Positions 31,983 to 43,500 of a DNA stretch of 64,000 nt are shown here, one piece after another. Origin of the DNA: Citrobacter amalonaticus (GTDB lineage: Bacteria; Pseudomonadota; Gammaproteobacteria; Enterobacterales; Enterobacteriaceae); assembly GCF_018252635.1 (NCBI RefSeq), contig NZ_JAGTXM010000005.1, positions 248,001 to 312,000 of the forward strand, read 5' to 3'. The position numbers were made by a program, and so were the translations under genes. The notes under the pieces are model-generated. The model did not search any database. It was not told the origin of the DNA and was given only the letters and a program-made list of their open reading frames with translations. The number at the start of each line of letters is the position of its first letter. The stretch's first letter is position 1.

Positions 31983-32882
31983 TCAGTCCACGTAGTCCTT
32001 CATTACCCCGGTCAGCCACTCCATAAACAGATGCACACGGCGTGAAAGATTACGCCGGTGCGGGTAAAGCAGCGATACCGGCATCGGCGAGGCGCGGTAC
32101 TGTGGCAGCACCTCAACGAGCGTACCGCTGCGTAACGCCTCACGAACCCCGACCCGCGGAACCTGAATAATTCCCAGCCCTGCCAGACAGGCGGCGTGAT
32201 AGGTTTCGGTGCTGTTAACCGTCAGGGTGCCGCCGGTTTTTATCCACTGTGTCCCGCTGCTGGTGGCGATTTCAAAACCCGGCGGTCGTGTTCCCAGGTT
32301 TAGGGAGTAATGCACCACCGCATGAGAGGCCAGATCATCAAGACTTTCCGGATAGCCAAAACGCGTCAGATACTGCGGGCTGGCGCAGTTGATCACGGTA
32401 AGCTTGCCCAGCGGACGCGCGATCAGACCGGAGTCCTTCAGCGTGCCGACGCGCACCACGCAGTCAAAGCCTTCACGGATCAAATCCACCAGCCGATCGC
32501 TGCTGCTGAGCTCAAGTTCAATTCCGGGGTACTGCTGCAAAAAGGCGGGCAGGCGGGGGATCACCAGATTGCGCGCGACGCCAACCGGCATATCAACCCG
32601 TAATTTGCCGCTGATGCTGGTGGGATCGTGCTGAAAAAGCCCGTCCAGCTCATCCAGATTGCTCAACAGATCTTTCGCCCGCTCGTAATAGACCATCCCG
32701 TCCTGCGTCAGCTGTACCCGTCGCGTGGTGCGGTGCAAAAGCTGGGTGCCCAGATGGTTCTCCAGCGCCTGAATCTGGCGCGATACGCTACCTTTAGGGA
32801 GTCCCAGCGTGTCGGCAGCGCGAGAAAAACTCTCCAGCTCTGCGACACGAATGAATAACTGCATTGCATGAATTTTATCCAT
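31983..32882 (-). CDS. yhjC: LysR-type regulator YhjC
   Basis: A 299-residue LTTR with an N-terminal winged helix-turn-helix (FSRAADTLGLPKGSVSRQIQALENHLG, about residues 19-45) and a C-terminal effector domain beginning near residue 90 (LRVDMPVGVARNLVIP). It is divergent from a short-chain dehydrogenase across 118 bases, the classic arrangement in which an LTTR controls its neighbour. Its effector is unknown. Confidence 0.92.
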   Translation of the reverse strand: MDKIHAMQLFIRVAELESFSRAADTLGLPKGSVSRQIQALENHLGTQLLHRTTRRVQLTQDGMVYYERAKDLLSNLDELDGLFQHDPTSISGKLRVDMPVGVARNLVIPRLPAFLQQYPGIELELSSSDRLVDLIREGFDCVVRVGTLKDSGLIARPLGKLTVINCASPQYLTRFGYPESLDDLASHAVVHYSLNLGTRPPGFEIATSSGTQWIKTGGTLTVNSTETYHAACLAGLGIIQVPRVGVREALRSGTLVEVLPQYRASPMPVSLLYPHRRNLSRRVHLFMEWLTGVMKDYVD

Positions 32883-33000
32883 TCTGTAGCCCTATTGTTG
32901 TTCCAGGCGAAACAGTCATGCGCAATTAGCGACATTTATTGTTTTTCTATCACCTAATAAGCTTTATCTCAATCAACACAACAGATGAAATGAGGTTCTT

Positions 33001-33759
33001 ATGACGCAACGTATCGCATTGGTGACCGGCGGGAGCCGCGGGCTGGGTAAAAACGCCGCGCTTAAGCTCGCGGACAAAGGAACGGATATTCTCTTTACTT
33101 ACCATAGCCAGCAACAGGCGGCGCGGGATGTCGTCGCCGAAATTGAGCAAAAAGGCAGAAAGGCGGCGGCAATTCAACTGAATGTCGGCGATTGTTCCAG
33201 TTTTGCGGCGTTCGCCTCTGAGGTGAAAACGCAACTGCATACTCACTGGAACAGAGAGACGTTTGATTATTTAGTGAACAATGCCGGGATCGGGTTATAC
33301 GCCCCTTTTGCCGACACCTCGGAAGAGATGTTTGACGAACTGATGCGCATCCATTTCAAAGGCCCGTTTTTCCTGACACAGCACCTGTTGCCGCTGATTA
33401 ACGAGGGCGGGCGTATTCTGAATGTTTCAACCGGGCTGGCGCGTTTTGCCCTGCCGGGGTATGCCGCCTACGCGTCGATGAAAGGAGCGATGGAAGTGCT
33501 GACGCGCTACCAGGCGAAAGAACTGGGTGCGCGTGGGATTTCGGTCAATGCCATCGCGCCCGGCGCGATTGAAACCGACTTTGGCGGTGGGCGCCTGCGG
33601 GATAATAAAGAGCTGAATGCGTACGTGGCTTCGCAAACGGCCCTGGGCCGCGCCGGTCTCCCTGATGATATTGGCGATGCGATCGCCGCGTTACTCAGCG
33701 ACGAGCTGGCCTGGATGACGGCACAGCGTATCGAAGTTTCCGGAGGGATGTTCCTGTAA
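33001..33759 (+). CDS. Short-chain dehydrogenase/reductase next to yhjC
   Basis: A 252-residue classical SDR. TGGSRGLGK (about residues 10-18) binds NAD(P), NNAGIG follows near 96, and the active-site YASMK carries the Tyr/Lys pair, with an upstream Ser in LNVSTGLAR. The post-catalytic NAIAPGAIETDF is typical of 3-oxoacyl-ACP-reductase-like SDRs. The substrate cannot be read from sequence. It is divergent from the LysR gene yhjC and is probably its target. E. coli K-12 does not carry it at this place as I recall the map, so it is an insertion or a loss in E. coli. Confidence 0.88.
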   Translation: MTQRIALVTGGSRGLGKNAALKLADKGTDILFTYHSQQQAARDVVAEIEQKGRKAAAIQLNVGDCSSFAAFASEVKTQLHTHWNRETFDYLVNNAGIGLYAPFADTSEEMFDELMRIHFKGPFFLTQHLLPLINEGGRILNVSTGLARFALPGYAAYASMKGAMEVLTRYQAKELGARGISVNAIAPGAIETDFGGGRLRDNKELNAYVASQTALGRAGLPDDIGDAIAALLSDELAWMTAQRIEVSGGMFL

Positions 33760-34117
33760 ACCGAATTCAGCGGGCCGTTGTGTCCGCTGAATGAACATGA
33801 AATGCGAATTTTAATTCTGTTACATAATTTCGCGCAGGAGAAATTTCCTTTTCTCCTGCGCGTTCGTTATTCTCTCTGTGATTTAATATTCAATTAATAT
33901 TATAAGCAGTGACGTATAAGGAATGTCTTAATTTATTGCCTGTTTTTTATACCCGGATGTAATTTTCGTGTTTCAGCTGTAAGAAATTATTTTTTTACTT
34001 CTCTCCTCGCCTGATATCTGTACAATGGCCCCCCGCCAAAAGGCGAATTTTTATTTTACCCCTTGGGTAATACCCTTCCCCTCCTTAATACAATTATCGG
34101 AAACGGTGGAGAGAGTA
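33760..34117. other. SDR-yhjB intergenic region with two hairpins
   Basis: The stretch begins with a stem TTCAGCGG / CCGCTGAA (about 33766-33791), a likely end of the SDR transcript. A perfect 13-bp hairpin follows at 33831-33862. From about 33880 it becomes very AT-rich up to the yhjB start and probably holds the yhjB promoter. No gene was seen. Confidence 0.6.
33831..33862. terminator. Perfect 13-bp hairpin
   Basis: CGCGCAGGAGAAA (33831-33843) is fully complementary to TTTCTCCTGCGCG (33850-33862) around the loop TTTCCT. The following TTCGTTATT is only moderately T-rich. It could terminate transcription or be a binding or processing structure. Confidence 0.6.
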
Positions 34118-34717
34118 ATGCAAATCATCATGTTTGACAGGCAGTCAATATTTATTCATGGAATGAAAATAACGTTACAGCAACGAATTCCGGGAGTGAG
34201 TATTCAGGGTGTCAGTCAGGCCGATGAACTCTGGTACAAACTGGAAGAAAACCCTGAAGCCCTGCTAATGCTGGACGGCGATCTGGACAGTGAATTTTGT
34301 CACTGGCTATTGCTAAAAACGACGCAGCAGTTCCCGTTAGTTAAAATTTTAATTATTGCCACGCACTGTGGGAAAAAAGGACTGCAGGAGCTGGCGCAAT
34401 ATAATGTTATGGCGATGATCCCACGTGATTCAGAAGCCGAAAAATTTGTGCTGGCGCTAAATAGCGTCATGATGGGGATGGTATTTTTACCCGGAGAATG
34501 GTTAACGACGCCGCCTGCGGAATGCCGCGATATTAAATCATTAAGCGCCCGACAGCGTGAGATTTTAACGATGCTGGCAGCCGGTGAGTCAAATAAGGAA
34601 ATTGGCCGGGCGTTAAATATCAGTACCGGAACCGTGAAAGCCCATCTTGAATCGCTTTATCGCCGACTGGATGTGAAAAATCGCACCCAGGCGGCGATGC
34701 TGCTGGTTCAACCTTAA
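34118..34717 (+). CDS. yhjB: LuxR-type HTH regulator YhjB
   Basis: A 199-residue protein with a receiver-like N-terminal domain and a C-terminal LuxR/GerE helix-turn-helix (SARQREILTMLAAGESNKEIGRALNIS..., about residues 140-195). The N-domain lacks a clean phospho-acceptor pattern; the Asp-rich MLDGDLDSE may be a relic. The ATG at 34118 follows GGTGGAGAGAG and matches E. coli YhjB, so the longer frame starting at 34025 is rejected. The target genes are unknown. Confidence 0.92.
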   Translation: MQIIMFDRQSIFIHGMKITLQQRIPGVSIQGVSQADELWYKLEENPEALLMLDGDLDSEFCHWLLLKTTQQFPLVKILIIATHCGKKGLQELAQYNVMAMIPRDSEAEKFVLALNSVMMGMVFLPGEWLTTPPAECRDIKSLSARQREILTMLAAGESNKEIGRALNISTGTVKAHLESLYRRLDVKNRTQAAMLLVQP

Positions 34718-34732
34718 TACCCTGCGGTTATA

Positions 34733-35281
34733 TTACGGCCGGGATCCTGCGGTCGTAATATATTCCTGTTTTAATAACCCCAGCAGCCAGTCATTCTGCC
34801 AGCGCTGGTGCAGCCAGTAGCTCTCCCTGAGCGTGCCTTCCAGTACAAATCCCACTTTCTCCAGTACATGCCTGGATGCCTGATTACCTTCCTTGACGCA
34901 GGCGGTCAGACGGCGCAGGCCACCGCGTGTGAATGCGTAATCGCAGACGGCGCGTAGTGATTCAGTGCCGTATCCCTTTCCCTGCGCGTCGGGCGCTAGC
35001 AGAAAACCCACTTCGGCACTCTCTGCTGTACGGTGAATGTAGCCCGTCACCCCGAGCGGCTTGTGCGTCTTATTATCGCACAGGAGCAGACACAGCCAGT
35101 GCGAGTCACCTGGATGCCACGCCGGTAAACGAGAATCGAACGCTTCCCGAATCTCGCGCTCACTTCGCGCATCGGCCACATGGCGCATCACGTCCGGATC
35201 CTGCTGCAGTGCGAGAAAAAAGAGCCAGTCGGCAGGGACTAGCGGACGGCAGGTCAGACGGGCTGTTTTCAGTATGGGCAC
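34733..35281 (-). CDS. GNAT N-acetyltransferase (RimJ/RimL-like)
   Basis: A 182-residue GNAT-fold protein when started at the GTG at 35281, which has AGGAG at good spacing. An in-frame GTG at 35314 would add 11 residues but has no clear ribosome-binding site. It has the acetyl-CoA binding region LLAPDAQGKGYGTESLRAVCDYAF (Q/RxxGxG/A) and the downstream N-x-AS-RHVLEKVGF pattern of the RimJ/RimL branch, which acetylate protein N-termini or small amines. The substrate is unknown. It is convergent with yhjB and absent from E. coli K-12 at this spot as I recall the map. Confidence 0.85.
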   Translation of the reverse strand: MPILKTARLTCRPLVPADWLFFLALQQDPDVMRHVADARSEREIREAFDSRLPAWHPGDSHWLCLLLCDNKTHKPLGVTGYIHRTAESAEVGFLLAPDAQGKGYGTESLRAVCDYAFTRGGLRRLTACVKEGNQASRHVLEKVGFVLEGTLRESYWLHQRWQNDWLLGLLKQEYITTAGSRP

Positions 35282-35433
35282 GGGCTCTCTCCTGGGATAT
35301 TTCTCAATGTTCACGTAGCGGTCACTGTATTAATTATTGAACTTGTTATATCTATAAAAACTAATAATTAAAACAAAGAACTAAAGCAAAATTAATGACC
35401 TCCGCAGAGAGGCGCTTTTCAATAAGGAAGAGA

Positions 35434-37014
35434 ATGACGATCAGCGTTTTGACCACACGCACCACTTTTGAACACTGTCTGGGGATTATCCGCCAGGCTT
35501 CCGTGGAGATCCTGCTGCTGCTGGGGGTGCATGCCTCCGACGGCAAAGATCCGCGCTGGTTTCTGGAACAACTGGATCAGGCTCGCCTGAATCTGGGCGG
35601 CTGGAGCCAGGTTGCCAGACGTTTACATCTCAACGACGCACAGCTGAGCCAGTTCACGCTGCAACTGCGCCATCTCCAGCAGTGCGTACCGCAATATGAC
35701 AGCGGACAGGAGGTCAGTGAGAACCAACTGATTGCCGCCCTGCGCGTGGTCAGGTCGCTGGAACAACTGCGCCATCATCAGTCGTTACTTAATTTTAAAA
35801 CAGAGATTGAAGAGGCGGACCACAGTCAGCAAGTGCGCGCAGAACGGCAGCTACGCACGATTGAACTGACCCTGAGCGCGCTAATCTCGCAGATGTGGCC
35901 GGATAAAACGCAGCTCAACAATTACCTCAAAGACAACTTTGGCGCGGATAAGCTCAGACGCTGGATCAAGCTGAGTGAACGCCAGGATCCGCTGAATGGC
36001 ATGCGCTTTAGCGAGCTGGCGCTGATGATTGTCGATAAGAAGACCTTCACCCGCCACTATTCCGGCATTTTTAACGATGCGTCAGTGCTGAACCTGTTTG
36101 TTGAACCGCGCCTGACGCTGCGGGTGTTTCTCGATGACTGTCGCCAGGCGCGTAACACGGTACTGGTCGGGGAGCCGCTGTCATCGGCGCAGTTGACGTT
36201 ACTTTCCTGCCAGTTCCAACATATTGTCCGTCCTGTTCAGCGGGCCTATGAGCAAGGGCGCGCCCGCATTAACCCGGCGGCGTTGATGATTGTGGAAGAG
36301 GGGCAACTGGCGCAGTTTTGGGAGGACGCGCGGAAAAAGGACCGTCAGGCGGGAGGCGATACCGAGGAAATTGGCGAATCCATTGAACCACCGCGCAAGC
36401 GTTCACTGCGCACGGCGGAAGAACGCGAGCAGCTGATCACCGGCGTGCTCTGGGGCGCGGTAGGGATCATGGTGATCGCCATCCTGGGCGGCGGGGCGTG
36501 GTTAGTGAGTTCGCAGCCGCCCGCGCCTGCGCCGAATATCAAGATCACTCAGGCGGAACCCAAGCGCGAGTTGCCTTCCGCCCGTGAGATGGTGACGCAG
36601 ATGGGCATCACCTGGGATGTATTTAACATGCGTGCGGCGATTGATCGCAATGACAGCCGGGTCACCGCGCTCTTTTTGCAGGGCGGTATGAACTGGCAGC
36701 TCTCATGGACCGAAACGGCGTTTTCCCGCGACAACACGGATGTCCTCGACCTGTTGTTGCGCTATCCCTCTCAGATGGATGAGAGCAAACCCTGCCGCCG
36801 GTTCATCAATACACTCGGTCACGCAATGTCTGGCGGTGCGCGGTTGACGGGTCAACATAAAGCTTATTTGCGGCGCTTTTGCACCGTGCCAGCAGTCGTA
36901 TCACGACAGCAACATGATGCTGAGCAGGCCGAACGGCGTTACCGCGCCGACCCCAGCGCGGATAACAAGAAATGGCTGAAAATTCAGAGTGATATTTACG
37001 ACGTGATCCGCTAG
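35434..37014 (+). CDS. HEPN-type membrane protein, STY4199-like, function unknown
   Basis: A 526-residue protein. I recall the family name 'STY4199 family HEPN domain-containing protein' from Salmonella annotations, but could not check it. The first ~320 residues are helical and Arg/Gln/Leu-rich. A single membrane segment lies near residues 345-365 (GVLWGAVGIMVIAILGGGAWLV). The C-terminal ~150 residues include a periplasmic-looking domain with paired cysteines (KPCRRF and RRFCTVP). The ATG at 35434 is preceded by AAGGAAGAG. It is convergent with treF, with only three bases between stops. HEPN domains are often RNases or toxin-like, but I cannot assign that role here. Confidence 0.75.
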   Translation: MTISVLTTRTTFEHCLGIIRQASVEILLLLGVHASDGKDPRWFLEQLDQARLNLGGWSQVARRLHLNDAQLSQFTLQLRHLQQCVPQYDSGQEVSENQLIAALRVVRSLEQLRHHQSLLNFKTEIEEADHSQQVRAERQLRTIELTLSALISQMWPDKTQLNNYLKDNFGADKLRRWIKLSERQDPLNGMRFSELALMIVDKKTFTRHYSGIFNDASVLNLFVEPRLTLRVFLDDCRQARNTVLVGEPLSSAQLTLLSCQFQHIVRPVQRAYEQGRARINPAALMIVEEGQLAQFWEDARKKDRQAGGDTEEIGESIEPPRKRSLRTAEEREQLITGVLWGAVGIMVIAILGGGAWLVSSQPPAPAPNIKITQAEPKRELPSAREMVTQMGITWDVFNMRAAIDRNDSRVTALFLQGGMNWQLSWTETAFSRDNTDVLDLLLRYPSQMDESKPCRRFINTLGHAMSGGARLTGQHKAYLRRFCTVPAVVSRQQHDAEQAERRYRADPSADNKKWLKIQSDIYDVIR

Positions 37015-37017
37015 CCG

Positions 37018-38724
<1,707 letters not shown>

Positions 38725-38921
38725 TTAAGCGTAGACATTCGCTTCGGTATGCGGGGTGCAAAGCGTGCGGTAGATCACGTTTATGCATCAGAGCGAAAAC
38801 AGGATAACAATATAGCGCACTGATAATTCGGCATAATTATTTCCCAATGCAATTTATGCGAAGGCTTATTTTCGGAACATTCGATTGCAACACTTTGTGA
38901 ATGAGATAAACCTTACCCTTA

Positions 38922-38958
38922 ATAGGGATAAGCTATCTCATCGATAGATACCGCCCAT
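38922..38958 (+). promoter_or_regulatory. OxyR binding site upstream of ccp
   Basis: Four quarter-sites lie at exact 7-base intervals: ATAG (38922), CTAT (38933), ATAG (38944) and CCAT (38955, one mismatch to CTAT). This is the ATAG-N7-CTAT-N7-ATAG-N7-CTAT layout of OxyR operators. OxyR control of yhjA/ccp is known in E. coli. Confidence 0.85.
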
Positions 38959-38966
38959 GTAATTGA

Positions 38967-38980
38967 TTGATACTTATCAA
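38967..38980 (+). promoter_or_regulatory. FNR site of the ccp promoter
   Basis: TTGAT-ACTT-ATCAA is a perfect match to the FNR consensus TTGAT-N4-ATCAA. Its centre at 38973.5 is 41.5 bases upstream of a start near 39015, with TATGAT (39002-39007) as the -10 element. This is a class II FNR-activated promoter. Confidence 0.93.
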
Positions 38981-39082
38981 GTTAGCCTCCTGCTTATTTT
39001 CTATGATGGCAAGGTCCATAAAGGACGCCCGCTTTTCTCAATTTTCTGGGTCACAATAACTCACTACCGTGAGGGTAAAATA

Positions 39083-40477
39083 ATGAAAATCATCACCCGC
39101 CTTACCGCGATTGCTATAGCAGGCATCGTTATCTGTTATTTAGGATTATCCGGTTACGTCTGGTATCACGAAAAAAACCGTAGTCAGGCTGCTTCCGTTC
39201 AGGCCTCAACGCGAGAGGAAAATAATCAGGTTCTGGGATTTTTACGTGAGAAGGGATGCGATTATTGTCATACTCCCTCCGCCGAATTACCGTTTTATTC
39301 CTCGTTTCCCATCGCAAAACAGTTGATGAATTATGACATTCAACTGGGTTATAAATCCTTCAACCTTGAAGCCGTTCGCGCTGCGCTGCTGGCGGATGAA
39401 CCGGTTTCGCAAAGCGATCTCAATAAAATTGAATGGGTGATGCAGTATGAAACCATGCCGCCCACCCGCTATACCGCGCTGCACTGGGCCGGAAAGGTGA
39501 GTGATGAGGAGCGGGAAGCGATTCTTGGCTGGATTGCGAAACAGCGAGAGCAGTATTACGCCAGCAATGACACCGCGGCTCAGCATCGTAATGAGCCGGT
39601 GCAGCCGATCCCGAAAACGCTGCCGACCGACGCGCAAAAAGTGGCGCTTGGTTTTACGCTCTATCACGATCCGCGTTTGTCCGGCGACAGCACCATCTCA
39701 TGCGCGCATTGCCATGCCCTGAACGCGGGCGGGGTGGATGGTCGTAAAACGTCGATAGGCGTCGGCGGGGCGGTTGGTCCGATCAACGCGCCGACGGTGT
39801 TCAACTCGGTGTTTAACGTCGAGCAGTTCTGGGATGGCCGCGCGCCAACCCTGCAGGCGCAGGCCGGTGGTCCGCCGCTGAACCCGATAGAGATGGCGTC
39901 GAAATCCTGGGATGAGATCATCGCCAAACTCGACAAGGACCCGGTGCTGAAAGCGCAGTTCCTCGCGGTCTATCCGCAGGGCTTCAGCGGCGACACCATT
40001 ACCGATGCGATTGCTGAGTTTGAAAAAACCTTGATCACGCCGGATTCCGCCTTCGATAAATGGCTGCGCGGCGATGAAAACGCACTGACCGCTCAGCAGA
40101 AGCATGGCTATCAGTTGTTTAAAGATAACAAGTGCGCCACCTGTCACGGCGGGATCATTCTCGGCGGGCGTTCGTTTGAGCCGCTGGGCCTGAAGAAGGA
40201 CTTTAATTTTGGCGAAATCACCGCGGCGGATATTGGACGCATGAACGTGACCAATGAAATGCGCGATAAGCTACGTCAGAAAGTGCCGGGCTTGCGTAAC
40301 GTGGCGCTCACCGCGCCGTACTTCCACCGTGGCGATGTCCCGACGCTGGACGGCGCCGTGAAACTGATGCTGCGTTATCAGGTGGGGAAAGAGATCCCGC
40401 AGAAAGATATCGATGATATCGTCGCCTTCCTCGAGAGTCTGAATGGGGTGTATACGCCGTATATGCAGGGGAAATAG
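39083..40477 (+). CDS. ccp: Tri-heme cytochrome c peroxidase Ccp (YhjA)
   Basis: A 464-residue protein with an N-terminal membrane anchor (about residues 7-27) facing the periplasm. Three CxxCH heme motifs are present: CDYCH near residue 60, CAHCH near 210 and CATCH near 353. It reduces H2O2 with electrons from the quinol pool, so peroxide serves as a terminal acceptor under anoxia. The bona fide peroxidase domain is residues ~180-450. The ATG at 39083 is preferred over the in-frame start 120 bases upstream, which lies inside the promoter. Control by FNR and OxyR is supported by the upstream sites. Confidence 0.95.
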   Translation: MKIITRLTAIAIAGIVICYLGLSGYVWYHEKNRSQAASVQASTREENNQVLGFLREKGCDYCHTPSAELPFYSSFPIAKQLMNYDIQLGYKSFNLEAVRAALLADEPVSQSDLNKIEWVMQYETMPPTRYTALHWAGKVSDEEREAILGWIAKQREQYYASNDTAAQHRNEPVQPIPKTLPTDAQKVALGFTLYHDPRLSGDSTISCAHCHALNAGGVDGRKTSIGVGGAVGPINAPTVFNSVFNVEQFWDGRAPTLQAQAGGPPLNPIEMASKSWDEIIAKLDKDPVLKAQFLAVYPQGFSGDTITDAIAEFEKTLITPDSAFDKWLRGDENALTAQQKHGYQLFKDNKCATCHGGIILGGRSFEPLGLKKDFNFGEITAADIGRMNVTNEMRDKLRQKVPGLRNVALTAPYFHRGDVPTLDGAVKLMLRYQVGKEIPQKDIDDIVAFLESLNGVYTPYMQGK

Positions 40478-40500
40478 TGTTGCCTGGAATGATATGAGCG

Positions 40501-40540
40501 TAAAAAAATGGGAGCCGGTGGCTCCCATTTGATTATTTTT
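40501..40540. terminator. Bidirectional terminator between ccp and the adhesin gene
   Basis: ATGGGAGCC and GGCTCCCAT form a 9-bp stem with loop GGT or shorter (40508-40528). A run of A lies on the left (40502-40508) and T-rich TTGATTATTTTT on the right, so it can stop ccp on plus and the adhesin on minus. Confidence 0.85.
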
Positions 40541-40587
40541 CTAAAATTTTAACGCATATAAATTGATACGTTTTCAGTCAAGTTGGC

Positions 40588-43500
40588 TTATAGCGATTTT
40601 GAGCAGACGACACCAGTAGGGGTATCAGTATTTTGTAAGGCTATACTGGCTCCAGATTTAGATGTCGTTGCAAGGTAGCGCTTCGTCCCGCTCATTTCCG
40701 AAAGCCAGAAACTGCCCCAGGCCACTGCCCATTCACTCCATAAATGATCGACTCCTGCAATACGATTACTGTGTGTGCCGCTGCTCATGTCCTCTACTAG
40801 TTTAATTTGTGAAGTAAGAGAATATCCCCCGCCTAAATCAGTACATACTGCTTCTGAGTCACTCGCCAGGACGTTGACATTCATATTTTTAAACCATGTG
40901 ACTAACTGGAACTTATAGTCAAACGGGACTCCGCCATTTTTGGGCGTGGCGGTAATGGTCACTTCATCCGATGTTCCTTCACCATTAAAGGTCACCGTAC
41001 CGGTACTGTCCACCGAGACCCAGTCACTGTTATCCGACCAGGTATAATCAGCGTTGTTCGCCGCAGCGCCTTTGATGGCAATCTGGAACTTAGCCCCGTC
41101 ATAGCCCGTTTTCGGGAATCCCGCATCGACCGCAAAGTTAGCGCCGTTAACGGCAACCTTAGTGGTTGACGGCATCGGTGCCGGCGGTGGCGCGGTAAAG
41201 GTCAGCTCCACGCTGCCGCCGGTATCACTGGCGTTGGACGAGGACTTCGCCGCCACGGTCACCGTTTCAACGGTGACATCCGTCACGTTGAGCTTCGCCT
41301 GACCATTCGCGTCGGTGGCAACGGTCTTGGTCACGGTGGTATCCCCCAGTTTCGCCGCACCGGTGGTGGTAAACACCACGTTCTCATTCGGCACCAGGTT
41401 ACCCTTCGCATCCTTCACGGTGGCGGTCACCACCACGGCGGTTTCGCCGTCGGCAGGCTGCGTGGTCACATCCGATGTCAGCGTGGTTACCGCCGTCGTC
41501 GCGTCCGCTTTGAAGTTCACCGTGGCGGTCTGGCTGGCCGCGTTAACCGTGGCGGTAACAGTGTAGGCACCCGATTTCTCGCTGGTCAGGCTGGTTTTCG
41601 CCAGTCCATCCGCGTCGGTAGTGGCAGAGGCGGTGACGACCGTCGCCCCGGTGGTGACGCTGAAGGCAACCGCCACACCCGGCACCAGGTTGCCGTTGGC
41701 ATCGGTCACTTTCGCCTGTACCGCATCCGTCGCCACGCCGTCCGCTTTCGCATTGTCGGTGGTGACCGTCAGGTTACCCGTCGCAATGGTCGCCGTACTG
41801 CTGTCGGCCACAAAGGTGGTGTCGACGGACTTGCTGTTGCCGTTAACGGTGGCCGTCACGGCGGCAATACCGGATTTGGTATTGGTCAGCGTGGTGGTGG
41901 CTACACCATCGGCGTCCGTGGTGACAGAGGCGGTGATCACCGTCGCGCCGTTGGTGGCGGTAAAGGTCACCGTCGCGTCTTTCACCTTGTTACCGTTGGC
42001 ATCGGTGACAATCGCTTTTACCGCGTTGGTATCGCTGTTGTTGGCCACCGCGTTGTTGGTGGTCACCGTCAGGTTGCCGTCGCTGATGGTCGCCGTGCTG
42101 CTGTCGGCCACAAAGGTGGTGTCGACCGTCTGGCTGTTTCCGTTCACCATCGCCGTCACTTTGCTCACACCAGATTTGGTGTTGGTCAGCGTCGTCGTTG
42201 CCACACCGTTCGCATCCGTGGTGGCGGAGGCGGTGGTGATGGTGGCGCCATTGGTGGCAGTAAAGGTCACCGTCGCGTCTTTCACCAGGTTACCGTTGGC
42301 ATCCGTCACGATGGCTTTCACCGCATCGGTGGCCGTGCCGTTGGCTTTCGCATTATCGGTGGTCACCGTCAGGTTACCGTCGGTAATGGTTGCCGTGCCG
42401 CTGTCCGCCACAAAGGTGGTGTCCACGGTCTGGCTGTTGCCGTTGACAGTTGCCGTCACTTTGCTCACGCCAGATTTGGTGTTGGTCAGCGTGGTGGTGG
42501 CGATACCGTCCGCATCGGTGGTGACCGATTCAGTGATGACAGTGGCCCCGTTGGCGGCGGTAAAGGTCACTGCCACACCGGAAACCAGGTTGCCGTTGGC
42601 ATCGGTGACAATGGCTTTCACCGCGTCGGTGGCTGTGCCGTTGGCTTTCGCGTTATCGGTGGTCACCGTCAGGCTGCCGTCGGCAAGCGTCGCCGTACTG
42701 CTGTCCGCCACAAAGGTGGTGTCCACGGTCTGGCTGTTGCCGTTGACGGTGGCCGTCACCTGGCTCACGCCAGCTTTGGTGTTGGTCAGCGTCGTCGTTG
42801 CCACACCGCTCGCATCCGTGGTGGCAGACGCGGTGATCACCGTTGCCCCATTGGTGGCAGTAAAGGTCACCGTCGCGTCTTTCACCAGGTTGCCGTTGGC
42901 GTCCGTCACGATGGCTTTCACCGCGTCGGTGGCTGTGCCGTTGGCTTTCGCGTTATCGGTGGTCACCGTCAGGTTACCGTCGGTAATGGTCGCCGTGCTG
43001 CTGTCCGCCACAAAGGTGGTATCCACGGTCTGGCTGGCTCCGTTGACGGTAGCCGTCACTTTCGCCACACCGGATTTGGTGTTGGTCAGGGTGGTGGTGG
43101 CGATACCATCCGCATCGGTGATGGCAGAAGCGGTGGTAATGGTGGCGCCGTTGGTGGCAGTAAAGGTCACCGTCGCGTCTTTAACCAGGTTACCGTTGGC
43201 GTCCGTCACGATGGCTTTCACCGCGTCGGTGGCGCTGCCGTTGGCCTTCGCGTTATCGGTGGTCACCGTCAGGCTGCCGTCGGCAAGCGTTGCCGTACTG
43301 CTGTCCGCCACAAAGGTGGTGTCCACGGTCTGGCTGTTGCCGTTGACGGTGGCCGTCACTTTCGCCACACCGGATTTGGTGTTGGTCAGCGTGGTGGTGG
43401 CAATACCGTCCGCATCGGTGGTGACAGAGGCGGTGGTGATGGTGGCCCCGTTAGTGGCGGTAAAGGTCACTGCCACACCGGAAACCAGGTTGCCGTTCGC

